From assembly GCA_029935135.1 (NCBI GenBank), contig JAOZKX010000102.1:1-7071 (forward strand): 7,071 nt of DNA, read 5' to 3'. The notes under the pieces were generated by a model that was given only the letters and a program-made list of their open reading frames with translations, was not told the DNA's origin and searched no databases. Made by a program: the position numbers and the translations under genes. This DNA comes from Desulfocapsa sp. (GTDB taxonomy: Bacteria; Desulfobacterota; Desulfobulbia; Desulfobulbales; Desulfocapsaceae). This document shows positions 1 through 7,071 of this stretch, one piece after another (the first letter of the stretch is position 1; each line of letters begins with the position of its first letter).

Positions 1-115
1 ACAGAGCAGCTTATATTATTACCTCCTCCCCACTTTCTCCAGTTTATCAAAATGTCCTGTCCCTCTGATAGGAAGGCTTACAAAGAAGAATCCCTAAATC
101 AACTATGCCCAATTC

Positions 116-135
116 CTGTCTACTAAATTAGACAG
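116..135. promoter_or_regulatory. Inverted repeat, candidate activator site
   Basis: The sequence CTGTCTA-N6-TAGACAG is a perfect 7-bp inverted repeat, and a third TAGACA half-site follows at 148-153. It lies about 110-130 bp upstream of the -24 element of the sigma-54 promoter. That is the usual distance for the upstream activating sequence bound by a sigma-54 enhancer-binding protein. The assignment is inferred from symmetry and position. The main alternative is a weak terminator of an upstream gene, because a T-rich stretch (TTTTT, 142-146) follows seven bases after the second arm, but the stem is short and AT-rich. Confidence 0.4.
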
Positions 136-247
136 TATCTGTTTTTATAGACAAACACGGAACACTCTCAAGGTGCACAATATTTTCAACAATCCGTAAT
201 ACACTGAAAAGACGAAACAAATGAATGGATCTTATTCTTGATGGAGG

Positions 248-263
248 TGGCACGCTAATTGCT
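248..263 (+). promoter_or_regulatory. Sigma-54 (-24/-12) promoter
   Basis: The element reads TGGCACG-N4-TTGCT. It matches the RpoN consensus TGGCACG-N4-TTGCW, with the invariant GG (249-250) and GC (261-262) separated by exactly 10 bp. Transcription would start near 273-275, giving a leader of about 80 nt before the ATG at 354. Sigma-54 promoters need an ATP-dependent enhancer-binding activator, so the chemosensory pair downstream is probably switched on by a specific signal or by a flagellar-type regulatory cascade. The activator is not encoded in this window. Confidence 0.82.
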
Positions 264-336
264 GTAACAGAGACTACGCATAGACGAATACACTACAGCA
301 AATGTATCTTATTAACCCTACTTTGAATAAATTTGC

Positions 337-344
337 AGGGGAGG
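337..344 (+). promoter_or_regulatory. Shine-Dalgarno for the triple-CheW gene
   Basis: AGGGGAGG ends 9 nt before the ATG at 354 and decides the start. The same frame can be extended to a TTG at 333, but that codon lies upstream of the ribosome binding site and would make the site part of the coding sequence. The ATG gives a protein beginning MAEQLF, which runs directly into the first CheW domain. Confidence 0.8.
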
Positions 345-353
345 CAAGTGACA

Positions 354-1877
354 ATGGCAGAGCAACTTTTCGCATCATTCCTTCTGGATCGGGACCAGGG
401 ACTGGAGATTGCAATTGCGGCAGAGAGCGTAACAGAAGCCACCCCTCTTACTGAAAAAATCCAACCCCTGCCAGCCAGTGTTCCTTTTCTGGAAGGAATT
501 ATGCACCTTCGTGATGCTGTTATTCCCGTACTTAATCTAAAAAAAAGAATGGGCCTTAAAGGCTCCTCCGAATACGACAAAGATGCCAAGATTGCAGTCG
601 TTCTCCTGGCAGATCAAAAATTTGGCCTGCTTTTTGATGATATTAAAGAGGTGCTGCGAGTTGATGATTCACAGCTTCTCCCCATCCAGCCTGCCCTCCA
701 GTCTGAAGACTACCTTATTTCCAACCTGATAACCCTGCACGATCAACATCGTACCCTTGAGGTACTTGACCTGAAACGTCTTTTTCCAGATTCAAGCCTG
801 ATCACCGAGCAGACAGTTGATTCGACGACGCAAACCGCTGAAGTTCGGACCTACTCCCGATATGTCATTTTTTCCTCACGGGGAAAAGAGTATGGCATTC
901 CTGTAGAAAATTCACGGGAACTCACCTTTATCAGTGAAATCGATGATATGTTTAAGACAGGATATCTGGAAGGCGCCCTGCAGTTACGTGGGCATACCAT
1001 TCCTGTAATGAACGCCAGTGCCCTCTTAAACGGTGGCGGGGATTTGGAGACCAGTGAATTAAGCCGTATCCTGGTCATGACCACCGAGGCTTTGAGTTTT
1101 GGGATGATTATTGATGAGATAGTGGAAATCCTCACTGTCTGCAATGAGGAAATCCTCTCAATGCCGTCTGAAGGAGATCAATCTGTGTCGGGTATCTACG
1201 AACCGACAACAGGCCGTAATATTATGCTTCTTAATGTGGCAAATCTTGTCAACAGTCAAATGGAGCTCCTAGAATCCATGGCAAATCTCAAGAGCAGCAA
1301 CGGTGAAGAAGAAGTTGAATCAATGGCCATAGCAGAAGCCAGACACCTGATCACAGAAAACTGCTACCTGGTTTTTTCCATTGAAAAACACTTTGCCATT
1401 GAGTTGAAGGATGTCCAGGAGATTATTGAACACGATATGCTGATGACAATCCCTGGTGCCCATGGATTCGATTCCAGAGTTCTCAACCTGCGAGGGCAGG
1501 TTATACCGGTAATCAACCTGCGCAATTTTTACGATTTTCCTGAACAGGACACAAACAACAAGAGTTCCAGACTTATTATCTGCCGTGACGGTACAAACAC
1601 CGTTGCCCTGCAGGTTGATAACATTATCACCATTTACAAACAGGAAGAGTTTCATACCACCCCATCCCTCAACCCTCAACTGCAGCCGAAAAAGGACACC
1701 CTGGATCGTCTGATAGAATTTGTCGGAGAGTTGGGAGTAAAAGAACATGTGCTGGTTGTAAATACCCGTAACCTGATCAACAATCACCTTCGGCACAATA
1801 CTATCCACACAGAAAACAAAACAGAAACTAACGAAAAAACAGATGCGTTACCAGAGACTCTAAAGGGAGGAGAATAA
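354..1877 (+). CDS. Triple CheW-domain chemotaxis scaffold protein
   Basis: This 507-residue cytoplasmic protein is built from three CheW-type domains in tandem, at about 1-148, 165-303 and 333-482, followed by a polar tail. Ordinary CheW has about 150-170 residues and a single domain that bridges chemoreceptor tips to the P5 domain of CheA. Each domain shows the CheW core signature: [18 protein letters not shown] (45-62), [15 protein letters not shown] (204-218) and [14 protein letters not shown] (377-390). The arginine of the LRG motif is kept in all three (R53, R212, R380), while domain 1 has Asp in place of the Gly. No CheA kinase, CheY receiver or CheR module is fused to it. The stop overlaps the chemoreceptor start by one base, which indicates translational coupling and a dedicated partner. 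It is probably transcribed from the sigma-54 promoter at 248. The domain assignment is firm; a CheV identity is excluded because there is no receiver domain. Confidence 0.9.
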   Translation: MAEQLFASFLLDRDQGLEIAIAAESVTEATPLTEKIQPLPASVPFLEGIMHLRDAVIPVLNLKKRMGLKGSSEYDKDAKIAVVLLADQKFGLLFDDIKEVLRVDDSQLLPIQPALQSEDYLISNLITLHDQHRTLEVLDLKRLFPDSSLITEQTVDSTTQTAEVRTYSRYVIFSSRGKEYGIPVENSRELTFISEIDDMFKTGYLEGALQLRGHTIPVMNASALLNGGGDLETSELSRILVMTTEALSFGMIIDEIVEILTVCNEEILSMPSEGDQSVSGIYEPTTGRNIMLLNVANLVNSQMELLESMANLKSSNGEEEVESMAIAEARHLITENCYLVFSIEKHFAIELKDVQEIIEHDMLMTIPGAHGFDSRVLNLRGQVIPVINLRNFYDFPEQDTNNKSSRLIICRDGTNTVALQVDNIITIYKQEEFHTTPSLNPQLQPKKDTLDRLIEFVGELGVKEHVLVVNTRNLINNHLRHNTIHTENKTETNEKTDALPETLKGGE

Positions 1878-4800
1878 TGGCCACTGCAACAGCAAATCAA
1901 ACAAAATTAGACACTGCAGGCTTTGAACTGTTGACGGATCCCAGTTATTTTGTAAATGACGATATGATCATCACCTGGGCAAATGATGCCTTCTTACAAG
2001 AATTCAACCTCAAAAAAGCCCAGGTTATCAACAAAGTCACCTGTGAAGAAACCTGTCCATCACAACTCTGCGGCACAAAAAATTGTCCCATCATAAAATC
2101 CAAACGGATAAAAAAAGAAGCAGAGGGAGAAGCACTGTATACAAATAACGGGAGTGTTGCCAACTGGTACCATTCCAGGGCAACCCCCATGCCGGAAAAA
2201 AAGGGAACCATGGTCTCAATGGCTGATATCACTCTGATGAAAGAGATGCACGCCAAACTCAGACAGATGGAGACCGACCTCAATGTCATCCCCACACCGA
2301 TCATGGAGATCGATACCAAATTCACAATCACTTTTATGAATCCAGCCGGTGCTGCTGTTGCCGGAAAAACTCCGGACGAAGTCATTGGCACAAAATGTTA
2401 TGATCTCTTTAAAACTCCACACTGTAAAACAGAAAAATGTGCCTGTGCAAGAGCCATGAAAACTGACTCGGTAATCACTGACATGACCATCGCCCGTCCT
2501 GCTGACGGGGTTATTGTTCCTATTAAATACACCGGTGCCCCGTTAAAAGATGCCAAAGGCAACATCAAAGGTGCCCTCGAATACATCCTCGATGTCACTG
2601 ACGAAGCGGCACAAAAGCAGGCCGCAGATGAGAAAATTAATAACCTCAATACCATTCCCACTCCTATTATGTCCATCGATACGGAGTTTAATGTCACCTT
2701 TATGAATCCAGCAGGATCAGCTGTTGTCGGTATGACCCCTGATGAAGTCATTGGGAAAAAGTGTTTTGATCTCTTTAAAACACCTCATTGTAAGACTGAA
2801 AAATGTGCCTGTGCCAGGGCCATGAAAACAGATTCTGTCATTACCGACCAGACCATTGCCAGACCGGCGGAAGGCGTTATTGTCCCCATTAAATATACCG
2901 GTTCTCCCATTAAGGATGCCAAAGGGAATATTAAGGGAGCACTCGAATACATTCTGGATATCACAGAAGAAGCAAAACAGAAACATGATGCCGATGAAAA
3001 AATCAACAATCTCAACACTATTCCCACCCCTATCATGTCCATCGACACAGACTTCAATGTCACTTTTATGAATCCGGCTGGCGCTGCAGTGGTTGGACTG
3101 ACACCTGACGAAGTTGTGGGAAAAAAATGTTTTGATCTCTTTAAGACACCCCATTGTAAAACTGAGAAATGCGCCTGTGCCAGGGCCATGAAAACGGATT
3201 CAGTTGTGACAGACCATACCATTGCCAGACCGGCTGAAGGCGTTATTGTCCCCATTAAATACACAGGCTCTCCCATTAAAGATGCCAAGGGCAATATCAA
3301 AGGGGCTCTCGAATATATCCTGGATGTCACCGAAGAGTCCGCTCAGAAACAGGCGGCAGATGAAAAAATCAACAATCTGAATACAATTCCAACCCCAATC
3401 ATGTCCATCGACACAGATTTCAATATTACCTTTATGAATCCGGCTGGAGCGGCCGTTGTCGGAATGACACCTGATGAAGTGATTGGCAAGAAATGTTTCG
3501 ATCTCTTTAAGACACCCCATTGTAAAACGGAAAAATGTGCCTGTGATCGAGCCATGAAAACAGATTCGGTGGTGACCGATCATACCATAGCACGTCCTGC
3601 CGAAGGTGTGATTGTCCCCATCAAATATACCGGCTCTCCCATTAAAGATGCCAAAGGAAACATTAAAGGAGCACTGGAGTATATCCTTGATATTACGGAA
3701 GAGGCCAAACAAAAACAGGATGCGGATGAAAAGATAGCAAACCTGAACGCTATTCCAACACCCATAATGTCTGTTGATACAGATTTCTCGATTACCTTTA
3801 TGAATCCAGCCGGAGCAACTGTTGTCGGCTCTACCCCAGACGAAGTGATTGGCAAGAAATGCTACGACCTCTTTAAAACAGCCCACTGCAAGACTGAAAA
3901 ATGTGCTATTGGCCGGGCCATGCGTGAAGACAAAATAGTCACAGAAGAAACCATTGCCCGTCCACAGGAAGGAGTGATTATTCCCATAAAATACACCGGA
4001 GCCCCCATTAAAGATGCAAAGGGAAATATCAAAGGAGCTCTGGAGTTTGTTCTAAACATCACCGACGAGGTCAAACAACGCCAGGATGCCAATGAGAAAA
4101 TTGCAAATCTCAACGCCATTCCAAACCCGATACATGCCGTTGATCTGGATCATAACATCACCTTTATCAATCCGGCAGGAGCAGCTATTGCTGGAGTGAG
4201 TATGGAAGATGCCATAGGGAAGAAGTGTCATGATCTTTTTGGTACAGACCGCTGCGGGACAGATCAATGTGGAGTTCAACGAGCTATCCAGGGCAATAAA
4301 ACAATCACTGAACAAACAACTGCCCATATAAATGGCAGGGATATACCTGTCAAGGTCACCAGTATTTCAATCAAAGACGCCAAAGGCAATGTGAAAGGTG
4401 GACTGGAATATATGGTAGATGTCACAACAGACGCAAAGGTGGAACAGTTAATCAACACGGCATCAGCAGAAGTGGAATCCCTGGTTTCTGACTCACTGTC
4501 AAAAATGGGTGAGGCAACCGGGAATATGGAAGCTATGAATGCAATTATTGACAAAGAAGTCACGCTGCTTGCTGAATCTTCCACAACTGTAGATGGCATG
4601 CTTGATTTTGCAAAAGAAATGGTTGAGCTCACCACCCAGTCCAGTGAACTGGCAAGTGGTGTTTCAGTGGATGCCGAACAGGGGAAAAAGGCTGGCGCCG
4701 ATGCAGAAAAGAAGATGCTGGCCATCAATGATTCAATGGAAAGCTCCAATGAAATGGTGGGAAACCTGGTCAACCAGCTTGAAAAAATAGGCGGTTTTGT

Positions 4801-5317
4801 TGATATCATAAAGGACATCGCCTCCCAGACCAACCTCCTTGCCTTTAATGCTGCAATTGAAGCAGCAAGAGCCGGAGATGCCGGTCGTGGATTCGCTGTA
4901 GTTGCCGATGAAATTCGAAAACTTGCAGAGAATTCATCCAAATCAGCAGTAGATATCGCCAACATCGTCAAGAAAGTGGAACACGAATCCAAGGATACGA
5001 TTGTTGCCATGAAAGACGGCATGAAAATGCTTGGTGACGGCAGTGAAGTCATCCAGACAGCCCTTGAGGCCATGGACAAGATCTCCACCGGTATTGTCAC
5101 CATCTCAAGTGCGGTTGATGAGTTGGACAAGAAGGCGGATATCCTCAGTGACAACGGTCAGGATGTGAAAATCCAGCTGGACAGTATCGTAACATCCTCA
5201 AAAGAGAACAAGGAATCCACTGAGGCGGTTAACTTCTCCATTGACGGTACCATTGAGGCACTGAACAAACTTGCCTCCTCCAGTAAAGAACTGAGCACTG
5301 CAGTAAACGATATGTAA
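1877..5317 (+). CDS. Soluble methyl-accepting chemotaxis protein with seven Cys-PAS domains
   Basis: This 1146-residue chemoreceptor would sense an intracellular signal and control CheA through CheW. An N-terminal PAS domain (about 15-120) is followed by six PAS repeats starting at residues 136, 258, 380, 502, 624 and 746, and then by the coiled-coil signalling domain (about 855-1146). The hairpin tip [17 protein letters not shown], with its central Glu at 995, is nearly canonical and is followed by [17 protein letters not shown] see no transmembrane helix, signal peptide or HAMP domain, so it should be cytoplasmic. All 26 cysteines are in the PAS region. Repeat 1 has C174, C183, C188 and C190 (C-x8-C-x4-C-x-C), and repeats 2-4 match it. 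Repeats 5 and 6 lack the last Cys. The N-terminal PAS keeps the spacing at C56, C65 and C70. There is no CxxCH heme motif. The C-terminus (STAVNDM) carries no NWETF-type CheR-binding pentapeptide. A strong Shine-Dalgarno (AGGGAGGAG, 1864-1872) precedes the ATG, which overlaps the CheW stop. The ligand is unknown; cysteine-based redox, metal or Fe-S sensing is an inference. Confidence 0.93.
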   Translation: MATATANQTKLDTAGFELLTDPSYFVNDDMIITWANDAFLQEFNLKKAQVINKVTCEETCPSQLCGTKNCPIIKSKRIKKEAEGEALYTNNGSVANWYHSRATPMPEKKGTMVSMADITLMKEMHAKLRQMETDLNVIPTPIMEIDTKFTITFMNPAGAAVAGKTPDEVIGTKCYDLFKTPHCKTEKCACARAMKTDSVITDMTIARPADGVIVPIKYTGAPLKDAKGNIKGALEYILDVTDEAAQKQAADEKINNLNTIPTPIMSIDTEFNVTFMNPAGSAVVGMTPDEVIGKKCFDLFKTPHCKTEKCACARAMKTDSVITDQTIARPAEGVIVPIKYTGSPIKDAKGNIKGALEYILDITEEAKQKHDADEKINNLNTIPTPIMSIDTDFNVTFMNPAGAAVVGLTPDEVVGKKCFDLFKTPHCKTEKCACARAMKTDSVVTDHTIARPAEGVIVPIKYTGSPIKDAKGNIKGALEYILDVTEESAQKQAADEKINNLNTIPTPIMSIDTDFNITFMNPAGAAVVGMTPDEVIGKKCFDLFKTPHCKTEKCACDRAMKTDSVVTDHTIARPAEGVIVPIKYTGSPIKDAKGNIKGALEYILDITEEAKQKQDADEKIANLNAIPTPIMSVDTDFSITFMNPAGATVVGSTPDEVIGKKCYDLFKTAHCKTEKCAIGRAMREDKIVTEETIARPQEGVIIPIKYTGAPIKDAKGNIKGALEFVLNITDEVKQRQDANEKIANLNAIPNPIHAVDLDHNITFINPAGAAIAGVSMEDAIGKKCHDLFGTDRCGTDQCGVQRAIQGNKTITEQTTAHINGRDIPVKVTSISIKDAKGNVKGGLEYMVDVTTDAKVEQLINTASAEVESLVSDSLSKMGEATGNMEAMNAIIDKEVTLLAESSTTVDGMLDFAKEMVELTTQSSELASGVSVDAEQGKKAGADAEKKMLAINDSMESSNEMVGNLVNQLEKIGGFVDIIKDIASQTNLLAFNAAIEAARAGDAGRGFAVVADEIRKLAENSSKSAVDIANIVKKVEHESKDTIVAMKDGMKMLGDGSEVIQTALEAMDKISTGIVTISSAVDELDKKADILSDNGQDVKIQLDSIVTSSKENKESTEAVNFSIDGTIEALNKLASSSKELSTAVNDM
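2282..4438 (+). repeat. Six tandem 366-bp PAS-coding repeats
   Basis: Six in-frame units begin at 2282, 2648, 3014, 3380, 3746 and 4112, so five successive intervals are each exactly 366 bp (122 codons). Each unit runs from an N-x-IP-x-PI motif through FMNPAGA, the G-x-KC-x-DLF cysteine block, IPIKYTG and [14 protein letters not shown], and ends in a charged linker (DADEKI-x-NL). Unit 6 is the most divergent, has a one-residue deletion in the segment before its IPVKV strand, and merges into the signalling coiled coil after about 4438. Units 3 and 4 align by hand at 113 of 122 identical residues, yet 50 of those residues use different codons. The array arose by duplication, but the units are no longer close copies at the DNA level. 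Confidence 0.95.
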
Positions 5318-5383
5318 TATCTGAGAAATGGGGTGTCTAATCAACAGAACATGTTTGATTCGGCATCCAAGGCAGGATAACAA

Positions 5384-5950
5384 ATGTGTTTTTACGGCGA
5401 TAAAATATTTACCAGAAGACTCTCTCTTGGGAAAATCCACGAGGACAATCTCTCTTTTATTGTAGCCTGGAGCGAATCAAAAGAGGCCTGCGGCTCTTAC
5501 CTTACTCCTGAAAAGTACAATATTGAGCAGATGCGGGCCCAAATCCAATCCGGTGTCTTCTGGAATGATAAAGAGAAAATGTTTTTTGTGGAAACAAAAG
5601 AGGATGCACATCCAATTGGTACAGCCCATTTCTGGCCGCCCACAGGTGGCGGCAACACAATTACCATGGCCCTGAAAATTGGCCTGCCGGAAGACCGGGG
5701 TAAAGGATATGGTACTGAAATCCAGAAATCCCTTATCATGCATATCTTTGACCGACTGGCAGTCGAGTCCATTGAGATGTACACAGATATCAACAACACG
5801 GCCCAGCAACGCTGTCTCAGTAAGCTGGGATTCGACCTTATTGAATCCCTTCTCTACGACGACCAGCAGGACAAAAGAACAGGGCACCTCTTCCGGCTGA
5901 CTGCCAAACAGTATCAGTCTCACCCCATCTACCATTTTCATTATGAATAA
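5384..5950 (+). CDS. GNAT-family N-acetyltransferase (RimJ/RimL-like)
   Basis: This 188-residue protein has the length and layout of a GNAT acetyltransferase, which moves an acetyl group from acetyl-CoA to an amine. The N-terminal strand FTRRLSLGKIHEDNL resembles the RimJ/RimL-type subgroup. The acetyl-CoA pyrophosphate loop (motif A) is LPEDRGKGYGTEIQKSL (101-117), with the R-G-K-G-Y-G core at 105-110. Motif B follows as NNTAQQRCLSKLGF (137-150). The substrate cannot be told from sequence; it could be a protein N-terminus, a lysine or a small amine. A modest Shine-Dalgarno (GGCAGGA, 5371-5377) sits 6 nt before the ATG. The gene lies 66 bp after the chemoreceptor with no clear terminator between them. 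Its last 8 bp overlap the start of the deacetylase gene, suggesting coupled translation and related functions. The family call is firm, the substrate open. Confidence 0.85.
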   Translation: MCFYGDKIFTRRLSLGKIHEDNLSFIVAWSESKEACGSYLTPEKYNIEQMRAQIQSGVFWNDKEKMFFVETKEDAHPIGTAHFWPPTGGGNTITMALKIGLPEDRGKGYGTEIQKSLIMHIFDRLAVESIEMYTDINNTAQQRCLSKLGFDLIESLLYDDQQDKRTGHLFRLTAKQYQSHPIYHFHYE

Positions 5951-6971
5951 GCTCGGACTGGTCTTTGACAACAGGTATCTTCATCATTCAATCCCAAGTC
6001 CCTCACCGGAAAATCCTGATCGACTGCGCAGTCTTTATATGCAGCTGCAGCAAAAACTGACCGGCGACTGTTTCAGCCATATCCAGCCTCGAGAGGCAAT
6101 TGACGCCGAGATTACTACCGCTCACTCACCCTTCTATATGGAACAGCTGCGTGAACATGCCATAAAAGAAGACCCCTATTCATATGATAAAGATACATAC
6201 CTGATGGACGACTCCCTTCCCACAGCCAGATTGGCTGCGGGGGGCTGTTTCGCCCTCGCTGATCGTATTATGGAAGGCGATATAGACTACGGATTCGGCC
6301 TGATTCGACCTCCTGGACATCACGCAACCCCCGGCAGAGGTATGGGCTTCTGCATATTCAATAATATTGCCCTCACTGCAGAATATTTACGCAATAATTA
6401 TGGACTACGCCGTATCCTTATCCTTGACTTTGATGTCCATCACGCCAATGGCACTCAGGAAATATTTTATGATACTAATGAAGTGATGGTCTGTTCCATC
6501 CATCAAAAGGATCTCTTCCCTTTCACAGGTGACCGGGAAGAGGTGGGCAGCCAACAGGGAGAAGGGTTTACCATTAATATTCCCGTCCACGCCCAGTTTG
6601 GTGACAGTGAATACACCTACATCCTGGGTCGTACATTACAGGGACTCGTGGAACAATATCTCCCCCAGTTTATTCTTGTATCGGCAGGATTTGATGCCCA
6701 TAAAGACGATAGTATCAGCAGCACAGCACTCAGTTCTCACTGGTACGGGACCATCGCCCATATCTTACGACGACACGCTGCAGACAGTTGTGACAATCGT
6801 CTCCTCTTTATTCTGGAAGGAGGATACAACCCGGTGAGCCTGGAAAAATCCATTTTTGCAACAATCGACGCACTGCTGCAAGACAATCTTGACAGACCCG
6901 GTATCTTACCCGCCCCACGGGCCGACAAACTCCTTGAAGGCCATCCCATGCGGCAATACTGGACCATCTGA
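5943..6971 (+). CDS. Histone deacetylase family (AcuC/HdaH-like) zinc deacetylase
   Basis: This 342-residue protein is a complete member of the arginase/histone-deacetylase fold family. These zinc hydrolases remove acetyl groups from acetyl-lysine or acetylated amines. The active site looks intact. The paired histidines are H126 and H127 in RPPGHHATPGRGMGFCIFN. Predicted zinc ligands are D164 and H166 in DFDVHHANGTQ and D251 in SAGFDAHKDD. The catalytic tyrosine is Y295 in LEGGYNP. In bacteria the family includes AcuC, which deacetylates acetyl-CoA synthetase, and acetylpolyamine amidohydrolases; the sequence alone does not settle which applies. No signal peptide is seen, so it should act in the cytoplasm. 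The ATG lies inside the end of the acetyltransferase gene (ATGAATAA, 8-bp overlap) and has no good Shine-Dalgarno of its own, so translation probably depends on the upstream gene. A YkgJ-like gene begins 22 bp after the stop. Confidence 0.93.
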   Translation: MNKLGLVFDNRYLHHSIPSPSPENPDRLRSLYMQLQQKLTGDCFSHIQPREAIDAEITTAHSPFYMEQLREHAIKEDPYSYDKDTYLMDDSLPTARLAAGGCFALADRIMEGDIDYGFGLIRPPGHHATPGRGMGFCIFNNIALTAEYLRNNYGLRRILILDFDVHHANGTQEIFYDTNEVMVCSIHQKDLFPFTGDREEVGSQQGEGFTINIPVHAQFGDSEYTYILGRTLQGLVEQYLPQFILVSAGFDAHKDDSISSTALSSHWYGTIAHILRRHAADSCDNRLLFILEGGYNPVSLEKSIFATIDALLQDNLDRPGILPAPRADKLLEGHPMRQYWTI

Positions 6972-6993
6972 CAAGACACAGGAGACAGAAGCA

Positions 6994-7071
6994 ATGACCA
7001 AGCCAATCCTCAACAACGATGACCTGAAAACCATATTTCACGAATGCAGACAGTGCGGTACCTGCTGCAAA
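6994..7071 (+). CDS. YkgJ-like cysteine-cluster protein, 5' end only
   Basis: Only the first 26 codons are in the window and the frame is open to the end. The ATG is preceded by a good Shine-Dalgarno (AGGAG, 6980-6984) at a spacing of 9 nt. Residues 18-26 read CRQCGTCCK. The C-x2-C-G-x-C-C arrangement near the N-terminus is the hallmark of the YkgJ/UPF0153 family, a predicted zinc- or iron-chelating cysteine-cluster domain whose biochemical role is not established. It lies 22 bp after the deacetylase stop and is probably in the same transcript. The family call rests on this short motif alone. A ferredoxin-like protein is less likely because of the adjacent CC pair. Confidence 0.65.
   Translation, partial: MTKPILNNDDLKTIFHECRQCGTCCK

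Larger units (their letters stand above)
1..353. other. Upstream non-coding region
   Basis: I found no credible gene in this AT-rich stretch. The open frames are only a few codons long; for example, the ATG at 221 reaches a stop after six codons. It holds a sigma-54 promoter at 248-263, an inverted repeat at 116-135, a direct TAGACA half-site at 148-153 and a leader of about 80 nt ahead of the CheW gene. Positions 1-110 show nothing recognisable apart from a CCTCCTCC stretch near 27, which would read as a Shine-Dalgarno on the minus strand but has no start codon after it inside the window. Confidence 0.7.

Noticed and set aside
16..40. Minus-strand Shine-Dalgarno-like sequence (complement of ACCTCCTCCCC), suggesting a divergent gene
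   Set aside because: No ATG, GTG or TTG follows on the minus strand between this site and the window edge, so no start can be supported at a normal spacing.
333..353. Upstream TTG start for the triple-CheW gene
   Set aside because: It would place the strong Shine-Dalgarno inside the coding sequence; the ATG at 354 has ideal spacing.
1320..1808. 162-codon minus-strand frame opposite the triple-CheW gene
   Set aside because: It lies wholly within the third CheW domain coding region and has no recognisable domain; it is a shadow frame.
2396..2446. Cysteine block considered as a c-type heme site
   Set aside because: No CxxCH motif occurs in any repeat; the only nearby histidine precedes a cysteine (PHC), and the protein is cytoplasmic.
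2282..4438. Tandem repeats considered as an assembly artefact or a CRISPR-like array
   Set aside because: The units are 366 bp, in frame, differ at many synonymous sites and encode a known domain, so they are genuine coding repeats.
2785..5154. Long open frames on the minus strand opposite the receptor (up to about 290 codons)
   Set aside because: They mirror the repeat structure and codon bias of the receptor gene, repeat their own sequence with the 366-bp period, lack convincing ribosome binding sites and resemble no known protein. The plus-strand frame has clear domains throughout.
5339..5360. Inverted repeat AATCAA-N10-TTGATT between the receptor and the acetyltransferase, considered as a terminator
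   Set aside because: The stem is short and AT-rich and no T tract follows, so intrinsic termination is not supported.

Overview
The window holds two gene groups that all read left to right. The first is a chemosensory pair behind a near-consensus sigma-54 promoter. The second is a compact acetyltransferase/deacetylase pair, followed by the start of a cysteine-cluster protein. The organism looks like a Gram-negative, probably anaerobic bacterium of the Desulfobacterota (delta-proteobacterial sulfate reducers and relatives). This rests on the sigma-54 promoter, the large soluble chemoreceptor with cysteine-containing PAS domains, the intermediate GC content and the overall protein style. It is an impression, not a proof; no ribosomal or other marker gene is present.

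Region 1-353 is non-coding. It contains a -24/-12 promoter at 248-263 (TGGCACG-N4-TTGCT) and, about 110 bp upstream of it, a perfect inverted repeat (CTGTCTA-N6-TAGACAG, 116-135) plus a further TAGACA half-site. These are candidate binding sites for an enhancer-binding activator. A strong Shine-Dalgarno sequence at 337-344 precedes the ATG at 354.

Region 354-5317 encodes a 507-residue protein made of three tandem CheW domains. It overlaps by one base (TAATG) a 1146-residue soluble methyl-accepting chemotaxis protein. The receptor has an N-terminal PAS domain, six PAS repeats with an exact 122-residue (366-bp) period, and a C-terminal signalling hairpin. It has no transmembrane segment and no HAMP domain. 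All 26 cysteines lie in the PAS domains, in the pattern C-x8-C-x4-C with an extra C in most copies. The likely design is a cytoplasmic redox, metal or small-molecule sensor with a dedicated triple-CheW scaffold that couples it to a CheA encoded elsewhere.

Region 5384-6971 encodes a GNAT N-acetyltransferase whose stop overlaps by 8 bp the start of a histone-deacetylase-family (AcuC/HdaH-like) zinc amidohydrolase. The two are probably translationally coupled and may form a reversible acetylation pair. A YkgJ-like cysteine-cluster gene starts at 6994 and runs off the end. No clear terminator separates the receptor from the acetyltransferase (66-bp gap), so one long transcript is possible. The most unusual features are the cysteine-PAS array, its near-identical repeats written with different codons, and the pairing with a triple-CheW protein under sigma-54 control.
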